Shown here piece by piece: positions 23,105-38,180 of a stretch of DNA of 64,000 bases. The stretch comes from Karalla daura. Its lineage: Eukaryota > Chordata > Actinopteri > Chaetodontiformes > Leiognathidae. Positions within the stretch are counted from its first letter, which is position 1; each line of letters starts with the position of its first letter. The notes under the pieces were generated by a model. That model worked only from the letters and a program-made list of their open reading frames with translations. It made no database searches and was not told the origin of the DNA. The stretch spans positions 865,558 to 929,557 of the forward strand of contig CM055211.1 of assembly GCA_029224185.1 (NCBI GenBank), given 5' to 3'. The position numbers were made by a program, and so were the translations under genes.

Positions 23105-23552
23105 ATCGCTATCTATCTACCTATCTATCTACCTATCGAGCAACCTACCTAGCTACCTACCTAGCGCCCTACCTACCTAACTACCAACCTAGCTACCTAC
23201 CTTGCTACCTACCTACCTATCTACCTATCTAGCTACCTACCTAGCGCCCTACCTACCTAGCTACCTACCTAGCTACCTACCTAGCTAGCTACCTACCTAC
23301 CTACCTATCTACCTATCTAGCAACCTACCTAGCTACCTACCTTGCTACCTACCTACCTACCTTGCTACCTACCTACCTATCTATCTACCTATCTAGCAAC
23401 CTACCTAGTTACCTACCTAGCGCCCTACCTACCTAGCTACCTACCTAGCTATCTACCTAGCTACCTAGCGACCTAGCTACCTACCTTGCTACCTACCTAC
23501 CTACCTACCTACCTACCTACCTCGCTAGCTACCTACCTACCTATCTATCTAG
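23105..23552. repeat. (CTAC)n-based array with higher-order structure
   Basis: About 450 bp of CTAC/CTAT/CTAG tetramers punctuated by recurring AGCGCCCTAC, AGCAACCTAC and CTTGCTACC variants, giving longer period repeats. Confidence 0.95.
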
Positions 23553-26500
23553 TGACTGAAATTATCACAGGACTCAGTATTCCACCTGGCTTATCGTGAC
23601 AACAGATTGCTTTGTGTAATATCATCACCCCTCTCATTACGCTTGCTTTCACTGCAATCATTTTTCTCCCCCCCTCACGGTGCCGCTCTCTGCCCCCACC
23701 GTCGGCCCGCGGGGATAAACAAAAGTTGTCTGAATCTGAATCATCTTTGCGCGCTTGACACTGATTCCCCGCCACTCCCGTTAGTGACTGATCTCGGCAA
23801 CTCTTCCCCCCCGAGCTAAGCGGAAGAGGGAGCAGCGCAAGCATGAAACACCTACGCATCGAACGCGTTGAGCGCTTGAGCCGCGTTTAGACGTGCTCAT
23901 TTTTCTCCCGAAATCTACATACGAACGTGTAAATGCGCCGACATTGTTCAACACTGGAGCAAGATCGAGAACGGGGACTCTTCATTCTAGGCGTCCTTTA
24001 AAGAGACTCTCCTTCCTTCCCAAACAATGTTATCAAAACAGTGTGTGGAAATGTCTGTGACCGGTATAATGGCTACCAATTCTGGGAATTCAGTCTGTGC
24101 TCAGGGAACAGCTGAGGTTGGTTCCCTTGCTCGATCGTCATATTGGGTGATCTCTACACCGGATCTCTAGACCGGATCGGATCATACTAATCAGATCCCC
24201 TGACCAAGGATGCGCTCTCTCTGCTTCAACTCACCCAATCAAGAGTTCGAGAGAACGTGACTGTGTCGTCCTACTCTGGCTACCCACATGCACGGTTATC
24301 CAGCTAGGTTTGGGGTCACGTGGACCGTAAGTAGCCCAAATTCATTCATTTTTGCATGCATCCACATATTACACATTCAGAGCAGCTGTAGTGTCAAACT
24401 AAGTATGCCCCCCCCCCATGTCGGGAGCCTTTATCTGAGCAGCCGCTCGGCTGAATGGGTCCCCGGAGTGCTGTCGAATTACAATGGCACAGGGGCCGTT
24501 CGATTGGCTGTCTCTTACTGTACTGTAAAATGCCTGTCTTGATGGAAACACCCGGGCCGACAGGCACACCCCCCCTCCCCACACACACACACACACACGA
24601 ATTGCAAGCCCATGTGGAAACACACACACACACACACATCAACTGTATGCCATTTACACTCCCGTTCTCATTCCTGTGCTTTATTGACATGGAGATGAAA
24701 ATCAAAGCGTGAGGGGTGGCGCGGGGGGGGATACCGCCGGGATCCAGGGAAAGGGGTCACGTATCGGCGACCTTCAAGATCACAGTAGCAGTAGTCGGGA
24801 GTCCAGCGATCTGAAGCGGAAGAGTTCATCTGGTGCCCTGGAATCGGCGTTTCGTCACGGCATTACAGTCACATGGCTGCTCACGCCGACCAGATCAAAT
24901 CAGTGGCAGATAGAACCGTGCAGCCCGACTGCTACGACCGCAAGAGGACCCAGACGCGCTACCCTTCCCGGGAGCAGGAGATCCGTCTATTCTGGATCGG
25001 GAAGGCCGGAAAGCGGTCCGACCGAGCGCAGAAGGGGTTCGGGCGGAGGCCGGGTTGAAACGTGCAGGGTGGATTGCAACTGTTGCCAGGTATGTGTTAC
25101 TGGGGGAAAACAACAAAAAAAACCTGCAGAAATACCTCTGCAAAAACACAACCGAACTTTACAGTTTAACAGTCGAAACCTTCAATGCACAATCACAGTG
25201 TGTGCACTGTAGCTGTTACCGTACCTCCCCGTTGTTCTGGGAACAGAAAGGAAACCAAAACGATAAGACGAATTACATTGGACTACAGTTACTTGCTACC
25301 TCACTTACAGCACATTACCCACTTTTCTATCCCTGGTTTTAATAAATGGACGTGGCGTCGGCAGACAAGGTGAATAACGGCAACTCATTATGGTGGAGGG
25401 AAGACGCATACCAACCAACCCGAGAGGTTACTCCTAGGAGGAGCCGTTTTTGCCTCTAGCGCTGGTAGTTCTTCGCCAGATAACCCCTTGAGATCCAATT
25501 GGCCACGGTAATCTCGCATTCTCCCCCACGCCGAGCGTTTAGCATTTTGCAGCTTCGATTTAATCGCAAAACCGTGAGCATCAGTCGGATTATCAGTTCA
25601 TTAGCGGACACGGCCGTGATCGCCAACACACAGTTACGGTGACCGTCTCAAAACTGCTTCCCGAAACCAAGCCCATCAGCTGAGTCGGCCGAATCTCAGA
25701 GCTGCATGCTCTCTCCTACTAGATCAAGTTCGAGGTGAAAACCAGGTCTTCTAGACCGCCTTAAATGAATTCTGTTTTCTCCTGCCTATTCTCGTTTTGT
25801 CTGTCTGGGTTTTTGTCCTTCTCGGCTACTCTGGTTTTCCCCCCACAATCCAAAACCATGGGTGTGTAGGTCGACTGGAAACGCCCCTGGGTGTGTGTGA
25901 GAGCAGTGCGAGAACGTGCGTGTGTGTGTGTGTGTGTATTCCCTGCCTATGTGTGCTGGAGACAGGTTCCGGCAGACCCAGATGACAGTGTACAAAGTGT
26001 ACACCTATGCTGCTGTGATGCTATGATGCTGCTTTTTTCATCCTAGGGACAAAAGAGTGCTTTCCCAAGATGTCTATTTACCCATCCAACACTTTAGGTC
26101 CAAACAGAGTGAGGACAGTGACCCACAATTTACAAATCAGCTTCTATGTAACATAATTTTTGTTTTGAATAAAACACATTAGGTCGGATTAGAGCTGTGT
26201 GAGGGCGTATGTGACACAGGACGAGCCTCAGCTCCTACATCTGCCCTCCGCGGTCCCCCCCCCGCCCCCCCTCCTCCGCAGACAGAGGAGACGCGACCTC
26301 CGGCCATGTCATCTGCCAGCGGAGGACGGAGGACGGAGGAGGGAGGACGACGGGAGGCGCCCTCGAGGCAATCGCGGGGACGGACGCCGTCAAAGTCTCG
26401 AGCTGGGGGTTGCGAGACGCTGCGGCAGGGTTGGGAGGCAGGTTTGGAACCGGAGAAACAAAACGCAGCGTTTCAGAAACACAAATGGAGCCGTGCGATA

Positions 26501-27091
26501 CTGGACCGGCCGGCGACGGGGGAAAAGGTGTTGGGTCCGTCGCACTGAGAAAAGAGTGAAGGAGAGAGGGGGGCGATCCCGGACGCGGCCACGCCTCCTC
26601 TGCGCACGCTGTCCGAGAAAGTCACCTTGCCCGTCTGCAGTCGCAGCACCCAGGGGTCCGGTCTCGCCCCTCCCCGTCACAGCAATGGCCCCTGCTGGCC
26701 CCCCCCCCGTCTGACGCACCGAGGGAGCGCTGCGCACGCCGCCCTCGCCTCCCTCCTCCACCCCCCCCCCCCCCCCCCCCCCCCGTCTCTTCCCAAAATA
26801 AGCTCGGAGACGGGCAAAGCGACGGAGCATCAGCTGCGGCGATGTGATTCTGGCTGACATGGTTCCACGGAGATAGAACGGATAATTAGATTGCAGATTC
26901 CTTGTTGCGAGTCCAGATCTAATGGACCCCCGCCACCCCCCCCCCCACCCCCCCCCCCCCGACAAAACATGATGCGAGAGAATAGGACGATTCGAGTTTG
27001 CTTCACGCTGCTAAAATATAGAAAATAGGGGAATTCTGCCAAACACAGACACTATTTGGATGAATCTTCTGCGCAGATGCAGATGGACCCC

Positions 27092-27123
<32 letters not shown>

Positions 27124-30100
27124 CACGCACGCACGCACACTAAGACGGAGCTCTCTTGCACTTTAAGCCTCCTCCACACCTGCGCTCGCGTGTCGCCTTC
27201 TCCTCAAAAAAAAAAACAAAACAAAAAAAAGGATCCGCTCGATCCAGCGTTTGCCTAAGCGGCTGGTGGCGGTGTCCTGACTCGACCCTCGTCTCTCTCT
27301 CTCTCTCGCCCCGTGCGTGACTGAACGCCGCTCGCGGCCTGCGGCGCTTTCCGAACAAGGAGCCCTCCGCCGGCCGAGAGGAGAATCGGAAGCCAGTCGA
27401 GAATCCCGTCGACATCTGGCAGCCTCGCGTGGACGGACAATGCGGACGGAATGGACCGGCGGATACGTACGCAAACCAAACCAAATCAAATCAAATCAAA
27501 TCAAATCGATGTCTGGAAATGTGGTAACCGATTCACAACTGACTGTAATAAAATCGGGATGAACGGCCCCAATCTGAGATCTGAGCAGACCACGGACAGC
27601 GCACGCACTGCACATATGAAGTTGAGCTCATCGTGGGGGGGAGCTTCTGTTCCAGAGCTGAGCACAGGCCGCAGAGCGGTCTTTGAAAGCCTCGCCACAC
27701 TTGGGCGGCTAATGGCCCGGGTCACTGTTATCGATCACCCCCCCCACCCCGCCCCTGGCACGTACAGTATGGTATAGGGCACAGAAGTGGCTCCAGCGTT
27801 GCAGCGACCCGAGGATGTTTCTCCCCCAGACGCTTCGTGGAGGGACATGGACATGATGGACATAGAACCCTATTGCGGCATCATACGGTACTCACGTCTG
27901 GCCGAGTGTTTCCTTTCGAGATGCGCGCGCGTGCGTTTCCTGCGAGGGTTCCCGCGGTCGTTCGGCGCCTCAGAAAGGTGTGTGTGTGTGTGTGTGTTGG
28001 GGGTGGGGGGGGACAGAATAATAAATGATTTAGCAGGCAGGCACTCGCGCTAACGAGGGGGCAGCGTTGCCTCCGCTCCATCAAAGTGGCGACCCATGAA
28101 ATATTAAAAAGGGAGCTCGACGGCAGCACAACGCGCGAGCCACGGAGCACGGAGCCGGGCCCGGACCTCCCGAAAAAGGAAAAAAAAGAGAGAGGAAAAA
28201 AAAGAGAGAGAACCATCGGAGGGTCTGGGGAACTCGTCGTGGACGGGTTTGCGTGTCAGCCCTGCTAAAAATGATCTCGATGAAGACGTCGAATCGATCG
28301 GTCATCAGAGTGACGGTGCATGTGATGGAGGGGACGACGACGCGGCTGCGACTGAAACCGGAAAAACGTGAGGGGGAGGAGGGGGAGGCGACGACACAAA
28401 TGGTATCTGGGCTGTAAATGCCTCGTACTCCATCATCCCAAGTTGATTTCGCTTCCGGTTTTCAGTCGCCTTTCTTTATATTCGTCACCTCAGCGGCCTC
28501 AGCGGCCTAGCTGCAGCGCTACAACTAATACGCATTGTTTTCGGTGTTTGCTTTGTTTCGAGGTCAACCAGATTTAGATTTGTTCGTTTTCCTCGACTTG
28601 GGAATCCCGTGTGTAAGGAATGAATAAACGGCGTCGTTTTGAATCTCTCGCGTCCCCGAGACCGCAGGACGTTGCGGCACCAGAGCGTCTCCGTGGTTGT
28701 CGCGTTCCCTCCCTTGGTATCGAGGCCTCCAGGAGGACACTTGAGGTCGTCTTGGAATCCCGTTGCATGTTTGAGACGCGAGGTTCGATGGCGCAATTTC
28801 CAGCGACGGGATTCCAAATCGGAGGAAATATCCCCGACACTTTGGAAAAAAATACAAGAATCTCATTGGACTCCACTTGCCAAAATACCAAGAAATACCA
28901 AACGCCGAGAGGGCTGTGGCTGCAACATTCTCTGCAGTTAATCAAACGAGGCCGTTCTTCTTTAGTTTTCTTCTTTTGTTGACGTTTTCTTCTCCGTTGA
29001 CGTTCAGAAATTCAACTAATCCTTTGTGAAACGGAGACAGATTCGCTCCTACAGTCCAGGCGCACAGATTCTAAAAACCCGCTCTACCCCATCCCGTCCC
29101 GTCCCATCCCATCCCATCCCATCCCATCCCATCCCAGTCAACAGTGATTCCACTCCCAGTGTCTCCTCCCCCCCCGCCGATGCCTGCTTTTAGACCCCAT
29201 CTGTCATACCTATGACATCAGCGTAGTAATGGCAGAGAGAGGTTGCATAGTAATGGAAACTGGACTTGGGCCTCTTGAGGATGTTTCACCACTAATCCCA
29301 GAGGTTTCGTCAGTTCTGAAGGTCCAAGGACTTGTCGGGTCACGATGGGGACTTTTCACCTCTAAATCACCCCGACTCCTTGGATGACAGGCATCCGGAC
29401 GAGCGAGAATCCCCACAGGCGTTTTCTGGTTTATTCCCCAACACAGCCATCCACCATCTCTCTATTCGAGCACGTCAGCGAGTCCCCGACTCCAGCGCGG
29501 AGTCAGGGAAATAACCGACTAAGGGTCGCCTAAGACGCAGGGTTAGGCATTAATTGCATACAAGAGGATTTAGTAGTCTACTAGTCTGCCCCGATAATCC
29601 CCAAGAGTGAGGCCTCACGACACAGCATCCCAGAGCTCGGCCTGGGCTTTAGTCTAAGATATCACCTAGTCTAGGATGTGAGAGCGGTTGGGATGGGGGG
29701 GGGGGGGGGGGAATGACACATTGAGAGCGCTTTCTAATCACTGCACTGCGTGGATAGCTCGGAGAGTTGAACGCTTTTTAAGATCCACTGTGAGGATTCG
29801 CCTCGCTTCGCACAGCTTTGAGGCCTCGGCTTCAACAAGAGAAACAAGACATACAAGTTGGCATTCGGATTACTCTACCAAGCAATCCACATACCAATAT
29901 AGAATCTCCGTTCGTCAAGTCAAATTTCCACAATTACATCTGCACATGTTGGTTATCATGTGGCTGCTGTTGGAGAACAGGTGTATGGCAGGACAGATGC
30001 CCAATGCCTCGTTTCTGCATCGAATCACGAAGGTCTTTCACGTCAAGTAAACAACCCCAAAAACACCAAATAGCGCTCCAGTATTGTTCATCCTTGGACG

Positions 30101-30711
30101 ATGCTGCCTCTAACGAGCGATGGAGCTGGACGCGCGGCCAGCTGAGCGCCCACAGTCACGGTCGGACAGTGCGCGAGGGAGTGCGCTGGCTTCACATCGG
30201 CTGCGTCCACCGCTTTCCCGAACGCTGCCAGGGTGGGGAAAGCGGCTCCAAACGCAATCTGCATTCGCTTTTGGAAACATTTGCATGCAGATGGAAAATC
30301 TTCATTTACGAATATGCGTACAACTCGCGAGCTACTGGGGTGTAAATGAACAGGAAATGAAGGCACTTGATTTGATTTTTTTTCCCCTCATTTGCGACAC
30401 AGTTTCTAGTTTCGGAGATAGCAGGTAAGATAATGGATGCGCGGATGGTTTTTGTCCTTTTCTAATCCTTCACTCCCTATTTTAACTCATTTAAATGATT
30501 ATATCTCAAACTGAATCCATCCACTTTGATATGGCGACAAAGCTCCATGGAGATCCATTCGGATCAACTGATCACCAGTTAATCGCCCACATTACCACCA
30601 GCGCAAACGCAACAGCCATACCCGCCGACTCAGTCACACCAGACCGACAAAGAGCACGCGTCCTGCCGTTTGCCTGTTTGGTTCTATTTTGTGCACGTTA
30701 GATTAGCAAAA

Positions 30712-30835
<124 letters not shown>

Positions 30836-32630
30836 CCTATGGCAAGTTGAGCCGAGCCATGCAGAGGCCAGAAGTAATCGCACAGCACAAGTGAATTTAG
30901 CCAGAGAGGCGTTCCACTGCGAGCCAAAGGCGGTTTTCCCCTCACAGGAGAATTACCCAGGGTGATCTGCCTTCATACTGGAAGCCTTTTAATGCCTTAT
31001 GCATTATTTATATATATATATAATCCAAGGGAGGGTATGCCTAACACACAGTTTTAAGTAAATTCATGACTTTGTCATCTCGAACAACTGGGGCAGCGCG
31101 TCAACTTACCCCCTTTTTTTTTTTTGACATGGACTTCTCGATCTAAAACGTCGGGTATTGAGTCGTGGAAGTCGACCCTTCTCGGCCCGCACGCCAGTCG
31201 TTCCGCAACGGGTCGTGTGCGGAGAGACTGGCTCCCGGGTTATCCCTAAAGCCGTTTCCACTGCGTCCTTGGCTTCATTATCGATCGCAACGTTCGACTT
31301 CCCGCAGCACAGCACAGCACACACACTGCAAAAAGCCGAAAGCCACATATGCGGGAAAGCATGCACGCGCACGCACACACACACACACATTTTCGGACGT
31401 ATGGGGATGATAAAAAGGCATTCCAGAGAGATGAATAACAAAGCATGTTTTGGAAAAGGTGGGCTTTGACTTTTCACCAGGAGCAGGAAGCGGACAGCCC
31501 AGCCTGCGATAACCCGCGATGTGTGGAACAACTGTGCAACACCTTTTCATCTTTGAGATTAGAGATGAAAATTTATGGTAGGCTACGGCACACTTTTTTT
31601 TTTGTCTTCTAAAAAAAGGAAATTACTGCCGTCAGGTTAGAGAATGCAGGCCTCGTCGCTTTTAATCCCCTGTGGATATTAATAAAAACACGTTTTAAAT
31701 CATGTTTCGTCGAGGTATTCCCAGAAAACAAGCCTACATTTTTTTTAAATAGTGGGTAACTTCATAAATCAGGTTTAAGTCACACACACAACTTGTTTGC
31801 AAAATTAGGGCTTTTCGTCACACATCTTGGTGGGCTATAAATAAATCAGTTGCGCAAAATATATATATTTTTAAAATGTTGTTTGTGTTATGACTCTTAC
31901 AGCTGTGTTATCATAACAGCGAGACTGTGCAAGGTGTTACGGCTTGGATGAAGAACGCAGGACCGTGGACTGTGGATACTGAGATTTGCCTCCACGTTGG
32001 ATTGAAATTCACATGACGCGTGTTAGTGCCGTGCAGCGAGCGATTCGGTTCAACCACATCGCGAATGATAGTTCGGCAAACATTGCGACGTGACAGAATA
32101 GACATTTAAGTCGTTCCAGTCGTGCCCGCTGCGCTCCTCCGCGCGACGAGCACGTCCCGCCAAACGCCGTTGGGCAAACCAACAATTCGGGAAAAACTTG
32201 ATTTTCGGCGACGAGCGCCTTCGCCGCGACGCCAATTGACGAACGGCGTCGTCCCTTCGGACCTGTCCCTCGATTCGGCCCGCGGATACGGAGTGCTGAG
32301 CGAGCTGCTTCGTCAAAAAGAACCGCTTTTCCTCCAGTTTCCTTCCGCTGAGGTCCAAACGACCGCCGCCGGCGGCGCGGTGGCTTAAGTTCAAATGTTC
32401 GCAAAGCACAACCGCTGTTGCTCGCCTCACAACACGCCGAATTCGCCGCTGTGCTTCCCCAATTTGGACGCTACCCTGCGCTGTTTTTTTTTTATAAACC
32501 ACGTGTCCGCAGCGGCAAAGCGACGAGAGCGTCAGTTCAACAATTCGTCAAGGCGGTCGCGACTTGCGAACCGCGACAGTCCGTTTGACTCCGGATTATA
32601 GAAGGAGCGGTCCCGTAGTAGGGTACTTAC

Positions 32631-32960
32631 GGTGAGCGAGGAGGTGTGTTGGGGGTGGGGGGGGGGGGTGGTCTCTACGGATGTGGCATTGACGAGGCGG
32701 CGGTGAGAAGTGTGCCGGAGCCCGGCGCAGATGATGCTGCAGCGGCGCCGAGAGAAGCATCAGTGATGGAGCTCTGCAGGGTGGGGGGTGGAGGTGGAGG
32801 CAGAGGAGGAGGAGGAGGAGGAGGAGGGAGAAGGGGGGGGGGGGGGGGAAATCAAAATAAAACTGGGCAATATCACCCAGGCAAGGTCTTCTCCTGGCTC
32901 CTCCAAAACGCTGCCTTTTTCTTATTGGACAGGAGGGAAGAGGGGCGCAGACGTGCTCCT
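32631..32960 (-). other. adarb1: Candidate adarb1 5' UTR exon with promoter
   Basis: A consensus donor (CTCACC|GTAAGTACCC on the minus strand; exon end at 32631) terminates a GC-rich, CT-repeat-rich segment. Upstream in transcription are two CCAAT boxes in minus orientation (32924-32928 and 32973-32977). It lies in a GC-rich, CpG-bearing area. This is the arrangement expected for a non-coding first exon of adarb1, but there is no protein evidence. The start site within about 32,800-32,960 is a guess. Confidence 0.4.
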
Positions 32961-35900
32961 TCAGACGGAGTGATTGGACGGTGATAAAACCGGGGGGAAA
33001 CATGTTTTTCTAAACCATGTGCATCCCAGCTTCGTGTAGTTGGACAGTAATAAAATGTAATGTGTGTTATAATAATTATTCAGACAGACTTGTGTGCCGT
33101 ACAGCTGTTGGTGGAGCCTCCAGACTTAGGCGTTTTTAAGGAACCCAAAATCAAAATGTTTTTTTGAAAATCAACTTGGAATAAAAACAGAGCTTCAATT
33201 AAAAACCAAGGGGTCCAAAAGTGTATGAAGACAAGAGTCTCAGTCTCCAGTGCACCTAAACATGCCCGTTCTTTGAGAGAGGAAATAGGCTAACTCGTTG
33301 ATCTAGTAAACTTGTTTGTTGATTTGACGTTGCATCTTGTCTGACTAGCAAAATTGTTTTTGGTTTTGGATTGAATATATGGATTCTACGAATGTGTCCC
33401 ACTTGCGTTATCACCACCATATTCAGTATCATGTGCTTCTTTTTTTTTCTTCCTGTTTTCTATGAGGGAAGGATGTCTCCCGTCCATGTTCGTCTCATCT
33501 TGTTTACCCTCGTCGAAAAGGCTCATATTGTGTGCACACTTGCACTGTGACCACAGTAAACAAATGGAATTGTTAATTGAAGACCAACAGAGAGCAGAAC
33601 TGCAACATTACTCGGAGCGCGCTGTCCCATGGAGCCGTGAACCGAGAACAACTCCAGATCTCTGTAAACATCTGGATGTACTAGAACTTATTAACATTCC
33701 TCCCCGTTCCGGAGCCATAAATTTGGACTTTGAGGAAACTCATTACGATTTAATAGTTCAGATGTTTCGGATCGCGGAGGCCTTCGCTCGAGTTGCAGCC
33801 AAATGACGGGCCAGAAATACGAGCTACGACGCTGATAACGCGGAACCTGACAGCGATTAGCTTCTTGTTTTTGGCGTTTTATCCGGAGCAGACGCCACGT
33901 CTGTTCTTCTGCATGGAAACGGGGGTGGGGAAAAAAAATACAAGATCTTAAGAATAAGACGACCCTTTTCTTTCCACATCGTAAACTATTTATGAGCTGT
34001 AAGTGCATCATAACATCATTCCGACAGGGGAACAGAGCGGTGTTTTATGAACAGTCGAAGCCACTCAGCTGTGCTAATTTGTTAACACAGACAGATGTGG
34101 CACACGAGTGAGCGCACACGCGCGCACACACACACACGCCTGTTCCTGTTTTATTTTGTTGGAGCTCTCTACATCGTTTCTCTACGCTGGCCTTTCTATG
34201 CATTTTCCCATCTTCGTGATTTGCGAGTAACCGGCTACTCCCTATCGCAAACTCTTTTTAAAACCCGGCTCTAAATTCAGATCATGTGACTTTTGGATTG
34301 TTCACGGGAATATAAGTGAAGTTAGCGAAGAATCCCACCAGACGTTTGAACAATTTGTCCGCTCCGTTTCAGTTCCGAAACAATGCCATCATCGACATTA
34401 GACACGATGCCTTGTGGTATGTTACAATGTGATACGAAACAATAAAGAACGTGATGAGTACATACTCATTCAACCCAGGGGGAAACTGTTCTGTCCAGCA
34501 AACGGACGCCAAAGGCACACAAACAACATTACATTCACAATACGCAATAGACACAGAATCTTAAATAACGTAAAAGCCCATTTATCTTTGGCTTGGAGCC
34601 CAAGCTGATAACAATTTCATAGAGCAAAAGTAAGTATATGTGATTTCTGCTCAGGAGAGCAAAATCCCAGATTTTCTAAATATATCGGAAAATGTCAATA
34701 TTTTGTGAAGACAAATACAAAAACAAACTCCGACAACAACTGCCGCTGATTCATGGACGACGATCCGGGATGCGTGTATGAAAATGCATTCCCCCCCCCC
34801 GTAAGCAAAAAAAACTCGAGGCCCGCCGAAAAATCCTTAGAAATTGTCCCGCAGGACATTTTTCAGTCCGTGAGGAAGGTTCACGATCAATATGTCAATA
34901 TTCAATTCGTGAGGCTGGGGTGTGAGGCGTCTCCGGTTGACCTTCATCCTCTGGGGAGACGGCGGCAAGGACGTGTTCACCTCAGGTCAAAAAAATAAAT
35001 CAAGAAAGATCAAATGGCCCAGGGAAGAAATATTAGTGTCATGTATGGACACGCGTTCCCCCCTCGTGACTCTCTGTGGGGGGGGACTATGGACAGCCGT
35101 GGATGAATGACGCTTTGGTGGTGCTGGAGGTGTTGCTTTTATTAGCAACATTCTGTGACTTTCTGATCAAAGTAGCCTATCATTATTTATATATGTGTAT
35201 ATATATATATATATACATATATAAATAAATCATCATATAGAGACTACCAAGAGGTGAGAGTTCAGTAGTGTAAGTACTATTACAAGGCCATAGTAAGAAG
35301 AGGAAAGAACATGGGCAGCGTTTGGTAGGTGAAACTCTTCAGGGAGATGCTCCTTGAAGAGTTTGGAGTTCCTCAGAGGCCTCAAAGATTGCTCCGCACT
35401 CGGCATTCGGCAGACAGATTCATCGGGGAGGAACAGGCTCAATTTGCGCGCATTTCGGACCGTACGTTCGGCCACGAGGGGCAGCACACATCTCCAGGCC
35501 GATCGAACTCGATGCAACGCCTATCGCTCAGTCATGCCTCGGGGTGTTTGGGGCCTGAACGCGTAGGTCCAGTTTGACGGACGCAATTGACGATGACCAG
35601 TGCATGATTTGAGCTGGATGAATGGTTGGAGTGACGCGTGTCCCCCCCCTTTGGTTTGGATGACACACCGCTGCGTTCTGGACCATCTGCACAGGGTTTA
35701 GCGAGCCTGCAGAGCAGTGCGGTACGTTCCATCCGGCAGACGGGCCTCATTCTTGCTCGGGCTTCGTCCAGTTAAAAGTCATCATTTTCACCAACTGCAG
35801 CAGGTTCCTATGCAATAGAGGTCATACATGCCGACGGAGATCATCCCCTAATGACCTCCTCGCCACGTATCAGCGGTGTTACTTACATCGGGTGTCATCA

Positions 35901-37857
35901 TGTCCGTGTCTGCGAGAATGTTCCTCCCCGAGGAAACGATAAGGAACGGTTGGCATCCGCATTCTATACACAGCCCCTTGACGTGGCCTTCGTAATTACA
36001 CTTGACTTGGGGCACGTCTCGCTGCGCCGCAACCGTAAAAGCTCTCGATTTCTATTCGTCTTCCTGTCATTAGGGACACATGGATGAGACGGCGGGATCC
36101 AGTTATTTTAGGATAAGATAAGACAAGATCATGGACAACGAGAACGGTCGCAGGTCCAAAGGGTACGTCGCCTCCTCTTTTCCTTTTATTCCGATTAACC
36201 CGCCATCGCAGGTCGGCGGGGGGGGGGGGGGGGGGGGGGTCACAGGATGTTTTCTCACCTCGGAGAATGTCGTTGATTTAGCTCACCATCACTTACCAGA
36301 TATGAGATGATTAAAAAAAACGAACCCACCGAGTTGAAAAGGGGAAAAAAAAAGAAAAAAAAGCACAGCCCCACCAGTGGCTGTTTGCTTTAGGGTTTGC
36401 CGGCGTGTCGCGGCAGACATGAATGAGTCATGTATGAGGACCGTGAGAGGGGGGGGGGGGGGGGGCAGCAGATCCTGAGTCGGTGCAAATCGCAGAGGAA
36501 ACAAAAGAATTCGCAGATTACAAAAAGGAAAACACTCCAGAGTCACTAGGAGTGTACACACCAGAGGAACAAACACACAAAGACCTTATTTTGTTTCTTC
36601 CCTATTTTGAACAGAATAGAACAGAATAGAATAGAATAGAAAGCATGTTACAAATGTCACTGCATCAAAAATGAAATGGTACAGGTACAACAAAATTGCA
36701 AGGATCTTGACCATGTGCGGCAAAACCTCTTATTTGGATTTAAAATAATGGTCGATATTTCACGTGCTGGACTATCGGTAATGGGGTTAGCTCTTAAGAA
36801 TTGCAACCTTTGACCACTGGGTACCGGTTTAGATTTCAAAGCATCCCAAGAACATGGTTGCAATGACTTCACTAAATTCTGTCTTTTTCATAATAAAAAC
36901 TGGAAAGCTTTGGCAGTTATGCCATGCGTTCACCCAGAGACATAGTTAGAAGCGTCGAAACAGAGGCATGAACTCAAATATTGCACACTGTGCAGGTTCT
37001 TAAGGACATTAAGATATAAACATCTTGTGTTTTTTTTCCTGCAAATGACCTTAATTTGGCTGGAGTCGATTCTGCGGGCCAGATCCGTGTTCCACTCCTT
37101 GGAATCGCGCGGTTCCAGTCGTTAGTTCTACCTTTGGACTCGCAGGACACTCCGCTACAGAAGACACTCCTGCCTCTCCGTGCCGCGTTTACTCGAGATC
37201 ATCCCCTGCTATCATCGGGCATCAGCTGCCCCCCCCCCCCTCTCTCTTCATCCATTCAGCAACGCAGGAATGCAGCGCAGGCCCCGCATTGCACAACCGT
37301 TCATCCCGATCTCCGGTCGAAAGGCGCATTTAGGGGAGAAAGAAGAAAAAGACGATGTGTCCACACCTGTCTGAGCGCCTCGTCCGTCTGTGATGAGAGA
37401 GGGGCGAGACGAGAGGAATGCCTCCGCCGCACGCCGGATTCGCGGGCCTTCTTGAAAAAGGTAGGCCAACAATCAGATCCGATTACTTCTTAATTCGACA
37501 CTGTGCCCCTCCCGATGTATCCATTATTGATGAGCCCTCGCGGGCCCGCGGCTAACACTCAGCCTCGCATCGATCAGGCTTTCCTTACCTTTAATCTAAT
37601 CACAGCGAAGGCCTCCAGACGCATGTCGTGTTTACTTTTCCTCCGCTCTACATCCACATCACTCTCTTCTTCGGAAGACTTTAAAGTGACATGTTTTCTA
37701 ATGATCAAAGATTGTCATGAAAGATTCCCGACTTTTTTGGCTGCAGATGTGGAATTTCTGACCCGCGCAAACGCACTCTGGGTCAAGAAGAAGAAGAAGG
37801 AGGAGGAGGAGAAAGAAGAAGACTAAAACCCGGGCAGATTTGCTCGCAGACGCACGT

Positions 37858-37863
37858 TTTATT
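37858..37863 (-). terminator. Candidate slx9 polyadenylation signal
   Basis: AATAAA on the minus strand, about 440 nt after the slx9 stop codon. It is the first canonical hexamer I noticed downstream. Position is plausible, but cleavage is unproven. Confidence 0.4.
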
Positions 37864-38105
37864 TGCACGCGTCTCGCGACGACGCGCCTCGACATGAACG
37901 TCTGGAACGGCGTTCGGAAAATGCGCACACGCGCACACACACACACACAAAAACAGCGGCATGGCAAACGTGCCAGGATTCAGCACGGAGAGGAACGGTG
38001 AAACAATGAGAGCGAAAGGGTATTCGTCGGGACAAAAGCAATCGGATCATCTTCGCACGCAGAGCGTCGGCTTTTCCGTGACGGGCTGAAAGATGTGGCC
38101 GGATG

Positions 38106-38120
38106 TCAGCCTCCTCCTCC

Positions 38121-38152
<32 letters not shown>

Positions 38153-38180
38153 CTCCTCCTCCACCACCACCACCACCACC
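38106..38180. repeat. (CTC)n-(CAC)n trinucleotide tract
   Basis: CTC repeats with some TTC, passing into CAC repeats. The predicted Ser/Pro/Glu open frames are artefacts. Confidence 0.95.

Noticed and set aside
26199..26965. Long open frames on both strands (171 and 191 codons)
   Set aside because: GC-rich low-complexity Arg/Pro/Gly readings across poly-C tracts, with no domain and no supporting splice structure.
32596..33003. Minus-strand 135-codon open frame at the putative adarb1 first exon
   Set aside because: Low-complexity Pro/Leu/His sequence over CT repeats; more likely promoter and 5' UTR than coding.
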